Assembly: GCA_902806305.1 (NCBI GenBank) | Contig: CADCWC010000291.1 | Span: 1 to 19,851 of the forward strand | From: an uncultured Thermoleophilia bacterium | GTDB taxonomy: Bacteria > Actinomycetota > Thermoleophilia > Gaiellales > F1-60-MAGs149 | Length of the DNA: 19,851 nt | Direction of reading: 5' to 3' | Shown here: one piece after another, positions 15,341-19,851 of the stretch | Layout: each line of letters begins with the position of its first letter | Numbering within the stretch: the stretch's first letter is position 1 | Translations under genes and position numbers: made by a program | The notes under the pieces: model-generated | Told to the model about the DNA's origin: nothing | What the model saw: the letters and a program-made list of their open reading frames with translations, nothing else | Databases searched by the model: none

Positions 15341-15346
15341 ATTCTA
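15341..15346 (-). promoter_or_regulatory. Candidate -10 box for the short-chain dehydrogenase gene
   Basis: Minus-strand TAGAAT, matching five of six consensus bases, lies 64 bases before ATG 15276 and would give a leader of about 58 bases containing the GGAGGG ribosome binding site. The -35 is weak. Confidence 0.4.
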
Positions 15347-15407
15347 GGGCCCGTCGTCCGAGGGGACCGTGCTCCCGCCCCGCCGAGCGGCCCGCTGACC
15401 GACGGGC

Positions 15408-15413
15408 TACTCT
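15408..15413 (+). promoter_or_regulatory. Candidate leaderless -10 box of pgsA
   Basis: TACTCT ends seven bases before GTG 15421, with no Shine-Dalgarno nearby and no clear -35. Confidence 0.4.
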
Positions 15414-15420
15414 GAGCGGC

Positions 15421-15960
15421 GTGACCGCTCCGAACTGGCTCACCCTGCTTCGGGTCGCCCTGGTTCCGGTGTACGTGGTGCTCCTGCTCGGTGGCGTCCC
15501 GGCCGGCGACGTGGCCGCCGCGGTCGTGTTCGCCGTCGCGGCGCTCACCGACCGCCTCGACGGGCAGATGGCCCGCTCGTCGAACACCACCACGACGTTC
15601 GGCGCCTTCCTCGACCCGCTGGCCGACAAGCTGCTCGTCTCCTGCGCCCTGATCGCGCTCGTGTCGCTCGACCGTCTGGCCGCCTGGGTGGCCATGGTCG
15701 TGATCGGCCGCGAGTTCGCCGTCACCGGCCTTCGACTGCTGCTCGCGTCCGAGGTCGTCATCTCGGCGTCCTGGCTCGGCAAGTGGAAGACGACGCTGCA
15801 GATGGCGGCCATCCTGGTCCTGACGGCCGACTCGTCCTTCGAGCTGCTGAACGGCGTGCTCGTCTACAGCGCCGTCGTGCTGACGGTCTGGTCGGGCGTC
15901 GACTACTTCGTCCGCGCCCGGCACCAGCTCGCGGCCGGACTGGCGGGGGCGACGCGGTGA
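15421..15960 (+). CDS. pgsA: CDP-diacylglycerol--glycerol-3-phosphate 3-phosphatidyltransferase
   Basis: A 179-residue integral membrane enzyme that joins glycerol-3-phosphate to CDP-diacylglycerol, the committed step to phosphatidylglycerol and cardiolipin. The CDP-alcohol phosphotransferase motif D-x2-DG-x2-AR-x8-G-x3-D-x3-D is complete: Asp44, Asp47-Gly48, Ala51-Arg52, Gly61, Asp65 and Asp69 (in TDRLDGQMAR and FGAFLDPLADK). Several hydrophobic segments surround it, and the N-terminus NWLTLLRVALVPVYVV is typical for PgsA. GTG 15421 is the start that gives this conserved N-terminus. Its stop codon overlaps the start of plsY. A phosphatidylinositol-type synthase is less likely, because the N-terminus and the xTxFGAFLDPLADK stretch are PgsA-like. 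Confidence 0.95.
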   Translation: MTAPNWLTLLRVALVPVYVVLLLGGVPAGDVAAAVVFAVAALTDRLDGQMARSSNTTTTFGAFLDPLADKLLVSCALIALVSLDRLAAWVAMVVIGREFAVTGLRLLLASEVVISASWLGKWKTTLQMAAILVLTADSSFELLNGVLVYSAVVLTVWSGVDYFVRARHQLAAGLAGATR

Positions 15961-16571
15961 CGCTCTCGCAGGTCCTCCTGATCGTCGGCGCCTACCTCGG
16001 GGGCTCGCTCCCGTTCGGCTACTGGGCGGGCCGCCTGGCCGGACGGGACCTGCGGCGTGAAGGATCCGGCAACACGGGGGCGACGAACGTCTGGCGCACG
16101 CTCGGGCCGCGCGCGGGCGCGCCGGTGCTGGTGCTGGACGCGCTCAAGGGGCTCATCCCGGCCCTCATCGGCATCGAGCTGTACGGCCCCGGCATCGCCG
16201 TCCTCGCCTCCGGCGCGGCGCTGATCGGGCACAGCTTCCCGATCTTCCTCGGCTTCGGCGGCGGCAAGGGCGTCGCCACGGGGACGGGGACGGTGCTCGC
16301 GCTGACCCCGCTCGTGACGCTGCCGTTCGTGGCGCTCTTCCTGGCGGTGCTGTGGACGACCCGCTACGTCTCGCTGGCCTCGATGACCGCCTGCGCCGGC
16401 TACACGCTGGCGTGTCTCGCGCTCGGCGAGCCGTGGCCGATCACGCTCTACGCGGCGCTCGGGACGGCCGGGATCGTGTGGCGCCACCGGGCCAACATCG
16501 GTCGCCTGCGGGCGGGCACCGAGGCGCGCACGAAGACCTTCGGGCGCGGCGCGCGGCGTCCGGCCGTCTGA
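15957..16571 (+). CDS. plsY: Acyl-phosphate:glycerol-3-phosphate acyltransferase
   Basis: A 204-residue membrane protein that transfers an acyl group from acyl-phosphate to glycerol-3-phosphate, the first step of phospholipid synthesis in most bacteria. The PlsY motifs are clear: GSLPFGYWAGRLAGRDLR near the N-terminus, motif 1 GSGNTGATNVWR (36-47), motif 2 GHSFPIFLGFGGGKGVAT (91-108), and the C-terminal HRANIGRLRAGTE. The GTG start at 15957 overlaps the pgsA stop (GTGA), so translation is probably coupled, and both proteins act on the same pathway. PlsX, which makes the acyl-phosphate, is not in the window. Confidence 0.96.
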   Translation: MTLSQVLLIVGAYLGGSLPFGYWAGRLAGRDLRREGSGNTGATNVWRTLGPRAGAPVLVLDALKGLIPALIGIELYGPGIAVLASGAALIGHSFPIFLGFGGGKGVATGTGTVLALTPLVTLPFVALFLAVLWTTRYVSLASMTACAGYTLACLALGEPWPITLYAALGTAGIVWRHRANIGRLRAGTEARTKTFGRGARRPAV

Positions 16572-16583
16572 CCGCCGCCCGGA

Positions 16584-16599
16584 TAGCATCGGACAGAAT
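16584..16599 (+). promoter_or_regulatory. Possible -10 boxes before the kinase-like gene
   Basis: TAGCAT (16584-16589) and CAGAAT (16594-16599) lie in the 82-base gap after plsY. The second ends ten bases before the ATG of a 15-codon leader ORF. Neither has a convincing -35, and read-through from plsY is also possible. Confidence 0.3.
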
Positions 16600-16609
16600 C
16601 TGCGGCGCG

Positions 16610-16657
16610 ATGAGACGCCGGGCGACGATGACTGCTTCCTCAACGGGCTCTTCATGA
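16610..16657 (+). CDS. Possible 15-codon leader ORF overlapping the kinase-like gene
   Basis: ATG 16610 opens a reading frame for MRRRATMTASSTGSS, whose TGA (16655-16657) overlaps the next gene's ATG as ATGA. The following gene has no Shine-Dalgarno (the bases before its ATG are caacgggctcttc), so it may rely on ribosomes finishing this short ORF. The peptide matches nothing I know. It could be chance. Confidence 0.3.
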   Translation: MRRRATMTASSTGSS

Positions 16658-17271
16658 CGCAGTCAGCGCCCGACCTGCCCGCCCTGCTCTCGGCGCTGGC
16701 CCACGACCTGCGCACGCCGCTCGCCACGATCTACGGCTTCGGGCGCACCCTGGAGCGACAGGTGCCGATGGACGCCCGCGGCGAGCGGTTCGTGACGCTG
16801 ATCCTGGAGGCCGCCGCCGACCTGGAGCGCCAGCTCGACCAGGTCTCGACCGTCGGGCGGGTGCTCTCCGGCCGCTATCCGATCGACCTCCGGCCGACGG
16901 GTGCTCCGGAGCTGGTGGCCGCCACGCTCGAGGCGTTGCCCCCGCGTCCCGACGCGCGCGCCGTCCGAGCGGGCGCCGGTGACCCGGACCGCGCCGAGCT
17001 GCTGACCGACGCGGCCGTCGCCGGCCGTGCGGTCGGGCTCCTCGCCGACGCCGCCCTGCGCCTCGACGTCGGCACGGCGGAGGCGACGGTCTCGCCGGCC
17101 GCGGGCGGCCTGCGCCTGGCGCCGTTCGCGGCCGACGTGCGGGCGATCGTGCTCGAGGGCGGGCGCGACCTGGCCCTCGCCACGGCGCACGTGCTGCTCG
17201 GCGCGCTCGGCGGCTCCCTCGAGGCCGACGGGCCCGACGGCGTGCTGGTCCGGCTGCCCGTGGCTACTTGA
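16654..17271 (+). CDS. Degenerate histidine-kinase-like protein (HisKA with a ruined ATPase domain)
   Basis: A 205-residue cytoplasmic protein without membrane or sensor domain. Residues 8-70 are a HisKA dimerisation domain with an intact H-box, ALAHDLRTPLATIYGFGRTL, in which His17 is the phosphorylatable residue. The rest has the outline of a HATPase_c domain: GLLADAALRL sits where the N-box should be, and LALATAHVLLGALGGSLEAD with a closing GVLVRLPVAT matches the last helix and strand. However, the N-box Asn is replaced, and the glycine boxes (D-x-G-x-G and G-x-G-x-G) that bind ATP are not recognisable. It is therefore unlikely to phosphorylate itself and could be a phosphotransfer or regulatory partner. 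No response regulator is nearby. The start is the only in-frame one before the H-box. The 3' end overlaps the converging glycosylase gene by eight bases. Confidence 0.8.
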   Translation: MTQSAPDLPALLSALAHDLRTPLATIYGFGRTLERQVPMDARGERFVTLILEAAADLERQLDQVSTVGRVLSGRYPIDLRPTGAPELVAATLEALPPRPDARAVRAGAGDPDRAELLTDAAVAGRAVGLLADAALRLDVGTAEATVSPAAGGLRLAPFAADVRAIVLEGGRDLALATAHVLLGALGGSLEADGPDGVLVRLPVAT

Positions 17272-18121
17272 GGAGGCGCGACATGCGCCGGTCCGCGAGC
17301 AGCCGGCCGCCGGTCTGGCACCGCGGGCAGTAGACGATCCGGTGCTCCTCGTAGTCGACGAAGCGCAGCGTCTCGGCGCAGCGGGGGCACGGCTCGCCCT
17401 CGTGCTTGTGGATGCGGAGCGGCCGGGCGTCGTTCCGGGCCGGCAGCTGCGGGCCCATCCGCTGCTCGCACACCTCGAGCGCGTGGCCGAGCGTGTCGCG
17501 GATCGCCTCGAGCAGGCGGTCACGTCCGGCGTCGTCGACGCGGTCGGAGAGCGCGAACGGCGAGAGCTGGGCCGCGTGCAGGATCTCGTTCGCGAACGCG
17601 CGGCCGATGCCCGCCACGGCTCGCTGGTCGCGCAGCAGGGGATGCAGGCGGTGGGCGGCCGCGTCGAGCACCGCGTCGAGCGCGGCGCGGTCGAACGACG
17701 GGTCGAGCGGCTCGGGGCCGAGGCCGTCGAGCAGCTCCGCGAGCCCCTCGGCCGTGTAGAGGCCGACCCGCATCCGCTTCTTCGTGCCGCCCTCCGTGGC
17801 GACGAGCGAGCCGCCGTCCGCGAACGCGATCCGCAGGGCGGCGCCCGTGCCCTTCGGTTGCCGGGCCTCCGGCGCGTGGTAGCCGACGCGCCCGGCGGAC
17901 ATCAGGTGCATCGAGAGCGTGGTGCCGTCCTCGACGTCGAAGAGCAGGTACTTGCCGCGTCGGCGCGCCCCGGTGAAGCGCCGGCCGTCGAGGCCCGAGA
18001 GCGGCGGCTGGAACGTCTTGAGGACGGCGAAGTGCGCCGTCGGCGTCCCCGTGACGGGCGCGGCCTGCAGGGGCCCGTCGAGGGCCCGGACGAGCGCCTC
18101 CAGCTCGGGAAGCTCAGGCAT
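17264..18121 (-). CDS. Fpg/Nei-family DNA glycosylase
   Basis: A 285-residue base-excision repair enzyme that removes oxidised bases and cuts the abasic site. The N-terminus MPELPELEAL gives the catalytic Pro2 and Glu3; Lys57 in RRGKYLLF matches the conserved DNA-binding Lys; HLMSAGRVGY follows. The helix-two-turn-helix lies around 160-185 (AVAGIGRAFANEILHAA), and the zinc finger is complete with Cys245, Cys248, Cys265 and Cys268. The usual 'DPRRFG' stretch before the linker reads EGGTKKRMRVG, so it is not a standard Fpg, and a 17-residue basic tail follows the last Cys. Substrate choice (8-oxoguanine or oxidised pyrimidines) is open. ATG 18121 has no Shine-Dalgarno; TAGTCT ends ten bases upstream on the minus strand. 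Confidence 0.92.
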   Translation of the reverse strand: MPELPELEALVRALDGPLQAAPVTGTPTAHFAVLKTFQPPLSGLDGRRFTGARRRGKYLLFDVEDGTTLSMHLMSAGRVGYHAPEARQPKGTGAALRIAFADGGSLVATEGGTKKRMRVGLYTAEGLAELLDGLGPEPLDPSFDRAALDAVLDAAAHRLHPLLRDQRAVAGIGRAFANEILHAAQLSPFALSDRVDDAGRDRLLEAIRDTLGHALEVCEQRMGPQLPARNDARPLRIHKHEGEPCPRCAETLRFVDYEEHRIVYCPRCQTGGRLLADRRMSRLLK

Positions 18122-18131
18122 CGCCCGAAGG

Positions 18132-18141
18132 AGACTACAGT
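18132..18141. promoter_or_regulatory. Overlapping divergent -10 boxes of two leaderless genes
   Basis: The glycosylase (start 18121, minus) and asparaginase (start 18148, plus) genes are separated by only 26 bases. On the plus strand TACAGT (18136-18141) ends six bases before GTG 18148. On the minus strand TAGTCT (18137-18132) ends ten bases before ATG 18121. The two boxes share two bases, so RNA polymerase could hardly use both at once. AAGGAG at 18128-18133 is 14 bases from the GTG, too far for a normal ribosome binding site. Confidence 0.45.
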
Positions 18142-18147
18142 GCGCCG

Positions 18148-19158
18148 GTGGCGACGGCGGGGGAGGACGACCTGCGCCTTCGCGTGCGGGCGCTGCGCGG
18201 CGGGCTCGAGGAGAGCGTCCACGAGGTCGACGTCTGCGTGACGGGACCCGACGGCGACGTGCTCGCGTCGTCCGACGACGCGGCGGCGACGCGCCGGGTC
18301 TTCCTGCGCTCGACCGCGAAGCCGCTCCAGGCGCTGCCCGCCGTGGCGGCGGGCGTGCTCGAGCGGCTCGGGCTCGACGACCGGCATCTGGCGGTGGCGT
18401 GTGCGTCGCACGCCGGCACGGACGAGCACGTGGCACTCGTGCGGGCGATCCTCGACCGGGCGGGGCTGGCGGAGGGCGCCCTGGCCTGCGGCGTGGGCGC
18501 ACCGCTCGACGCCCGCGTGGCGCAACGCCTGCAGGACCGCGGCGAGGCCCCGGGGCCGGCGCGGCACAACTGCTCGGGCAACCACGCCCTGGCGCTCGCC
18601 CTGTGCGTCGTCGAGGGCCGGCCGGTCGACGGGTATCTCGAGGCCGGACATCCGGTGCAGGTGGCGATGCGCGACGCGGTCCGCGAGGCCGCCGGCCGCC
18701 CGGAGCAGCCGGGGGAGGAGGGCGTCGACGGCTGTGGGATGCGGGCGTACCGGCTCGAGCTCCGCCGGCTGGCGCACGCCTTCGGACGCCTGGCGGCGGG
18801 CGCCCTCGGCGAGCCCGGGAACCGGGTGGCCTCGGCCATGCGGTCGCATCCGGAGCTCGTCCACGGGCGGAGCGGCGTCGACTCGGCGTTGATGGCGGCC
18901 GAGCCGGGCCTGGTGGCGAAGGTCGGCGCCGAGGGGGTGCTCGCCGTCGGCCTGGCCGACGGACGGGGCCTCGCCCTGAAGGTCAGCGACGGCTCGGGGC
19001 GGGCGCTCGGTCCGGCGGCGGTGCTCGGGACGCGGCTCGGCCTCGGTCTGGCGGCGAGCGGCGAACGCCTCGAGGCGCTGGTCGCGCCGGCGTTGCGGAA
19101 CGGCCGCGGCGAGGAGGTCGGCAGGCTCGAGGCCACGGTGGCCGGTCGGCCCCGGTGA
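18148..19158 (+). CDS. Asparaginase, Rhizobium etli AnsA type
   Basis: A 336-residue protein of the asparaginase class first known from Rhizobium etli AnsA, unrelated to the Escherichia coli enzymes; it hydrolyses asparagine to aspartate and ammonia. Expected motifs are present: RSTAKPLQALP with Ser55 and Lys58 (the first Ser-Lys pair), CASHAGTDEH with Ser88, HNCSGNHA with Cys142, DGCGMRAY with Cys196, and LVAKVGAEGV with Lys258, which would pair with Ser88. In the Rhizobium enzyme, zinc is held by two Cys and a Lys three residues after the first Cys. Here that residue is Asn145 (codon AAC), so metal binding may differ. No signal peptide is seen. GTG 18148 is chosen as the start just before conserved sequence, with a leaderless-type -10 box upstream. 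Confidence 0.9.
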   Translation: MATAGEDDLRLRVRALRGGLEESVHEVDVCVTGPDGDVLASSDDAAATRRVFLRSTAKPLQALPAVAAGVLERLGLDDRHLAVACASHAGTDEHVALVRAILDRAGLAEGALACGVGAPLDARVAQRLQDRGEAPGPARHNCSGNHALALALCVVEGRPVDGYLEAGHPVQVAMRDAVREAAGRPEQPGEEGVDGCGMRAYRLELRRLAHAFGRLAAGALGEPGNRVASAMRSHPELVHGRSGVDSALMAAEPGLVAKVGAEGVLAVGLADGRGLALKVSDGSGRALGPAAVLGTRLGLGLAASGERLEALVAPALRNGRGEEVGRLEATVAGRPR

Positions 19159-19177
19159 GCCGTTCGCGGCCACGGTG

Positions 19178-19204
19178 CGAATAGGGCGCTCCGGCGCCGA
19201 TTCG
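19178..19204 (+). terminator. Hairpin after the asparaginase gene
   Basis: CGAAT (19178-19182) pairs with ATTCG (19200-19204), and inside it GGCGC (19185-19189) pairs with GCGCC (19194-19198) around a TCCG loop, leaving a small interior mismatch. It starts 20 bases past the stop and lies just before the sigma-factor promoter, so it likely insulates the two genes. No T-tract. Confidence 0.5.
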
Positions 19205-19213
19205 TCACGCGGT

Positions 19214-19244
19214 TTGCCAGAAAGCGCACGAGTAGCGCTATGAT
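19214..19244 (+). promoter_or_regulatory. Promoter of the primary sigma factor gene
   Basis: TTGCCA (19214-19219) and TATGAT (19239-19244) match four and five of six consensus bases, with a somewhat long 19-base spacer. The predicted RNA start near 19251 gives a leader of about 85 bases before ATG 19336. Confidence 0.55.
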
Positions 19245-19335
19245 CTCGGCGCGAAACCGGGCCGCCGGACTTGGGAAGGACCGTCGGCCATCGGGTGTCT
19301 CTGTAAGGGAGTACGGCGCAAATGGGGAGTGCCGC

Positions 19336-19851
19336 ATGCTGACCGTCGACATCTCGCTGCCGGATGTAGAGGAGCTGCTGAGGCTTGTCGAGGTCGGCCA
19401 GGAGCGGGGCTACGTGCTCTACGAGGAGGTCTCGCGCGTCCTCGAGGAGGTCGAGATCCCCAAGGAGCAGGTGGAGGACTTCTTCTCCTACCTGCTCGAG
19501 CACGGGATCGAGCTCGTCGAGGCCGAGGGCGGCCGCAAGGCCACCGGCTTCGGCGAGGGTCGGACCCCCGAGATCGACCTGACGGTCGAGCCGAGCCTCG
19601 ACTCGCTCCGGCTCTACCTGCGCGAGATCGGGCGCGTGCCGCTCCTCACCGCCGAGGAGGAGGTCTCGCTCGCCAAGCGCATCGAGCGCGGCGACATGGC
19701 CGCCAAGCAGCACATGGTCGAGGCGAACCTGCGCCTCGTCGTCTCGATCGCCAAGGGCTACCTCGGCCGCGGGCTGACCTTCCTCGACCTCATCCAGGAG
19801 GGCTCGCTCGGGCTCATCCGCGCTGTGGAGAAGTTCGACTACCGGCGGGGG
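19336..19851 (+). CDS. rpoD: Primary sigma factor of RNA polymerase (RpoD/SigA), partial at its 3' end
   Basis: The first 172 residues of a group-1 sigma-70 factor, cut by the right edge. Residues 1-65 are an acidic helical domain that fits sigma region 1.1 (MLTVDISLPDVEELLRLVEV and on), present in primary sigma factors. Region 1.2 starts near Asp89 (DSLRLYLREIGRVPLLTAEE), and regions 2.1-2.2 follow with EANLRLVVSIAKGYLGRGL and LDLIQEGSLGLIRAVEKFDY, the core-polymerase-binding part. ATG 19336 is chosen because GGGGAG (19324-19329) lies six bases upstream and no other in-frame start is near. Regions 2.3 to 4 would lie beyond the edge. A group-2 sigma factor is possible, but region 1.1 and the good upstream promoter favour the housekeeping one. 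Confidence 0.93.
   Translation, partial: MLTVDISLPDVEELLRLVEVGQERGYVLYEEVSRVLEEVEIPKEQVEDFFSYLLEHGIELVEAEGGRKATGFGEGRTPEIDLTVEPSLDSLRLYLREIGRVPLLTAEEEVSLAKRIERGDMAAKQHMVEANLRLVVSIAKGYLGRGLTFLDLIQEGSLGLIRAVEKFDYRRG

Noticed and set aside
1..19851. Mobile elements, CRISPR arrays, tRNA or rRNA genes, defence systems
   Set aside because: I saw no transposase, integrase, regularly spaced repeats, tRNA-like cloverleaf or defence gene. The only repeats are the short ones at the end of the UPF0182 gene.

Overview
The window is very GC-rich (GTG starts are frequent, codons end mostly in G or C) and is densely packed with ordinary chromosomal genes. A UPF0182 membrane protein, a large GltB, ThyX, an RskA-type anti-sigma factor and what look like leaderless promoters all point to a high-GC actinobacterium. 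A deep-branching class such as Thermoleophilia is my guess; no sequence search supports it. I see no tRNA, rRNA, CRISPR, transposase, integrase or phage gene.

Layout, left to right. (1) 1-4312, minus: most of gltB, the glutamate synthase large subunit, running off the left edge. (2) 4492-6638, plus: a small secreted protein, a one-domain cupin and a membrane-anchored CapA-like protein. (3) 6808-7014, plus: a cold-shock protein with a long structured leader, followed by a strong hairpin shared with the converging gene. (4) 7164-10334, minus: the UPF0182 protein. (5) 10489-11997, plus: an M32 metallocarboxypeptidase, then the broken remains of a cheW gene. (6) 12252-15276, minus: thyX, an anti-sigma factor, its ECF sigma factor and a short-chain dehydrogenase. 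(7) 15421-17271, plus: pgsA and plsY, overlapping and both for phospholipid synthesis, then a small degenerate histidine-kinase-like protein. (8) 17264-18121, minus: an Fpg/Nei-family DNA glycosylase. (9) 18148-19158, plus: an asparaginase of the Rhizobium etli AnsA type. (10) 19336 to the right edge, plus: the start of the primary sigma factor.

Genes that clearly work together are pgsA-plsY (stop and start overlap) and the sigma/anti-sigma pair (stop and start overlap). The rest are mostly single genes with their own promoters. About seven genes lack a Shine-Dalgarno sequence and instead have a TAnnnT-like -10 box ending 5 to 10 bases before the start codon, which suggests leaderless mRNAs.

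I found no clear new multi-gene system. The points most worth a second look are: the histidine-kinase-like protein with an intact H-box but a ruined ATP-binding domain, probably translated through a 15-codon leader ORF; a dehydrogenase whose catalytic Tyr is His; an asparaginase whose expected zinc-ligand Lys is Asn; two divergent leaderless genes whose -10 boxes overlap; inverted repeats built from GATCCG in two promoter spacers; and the cheW remnant.
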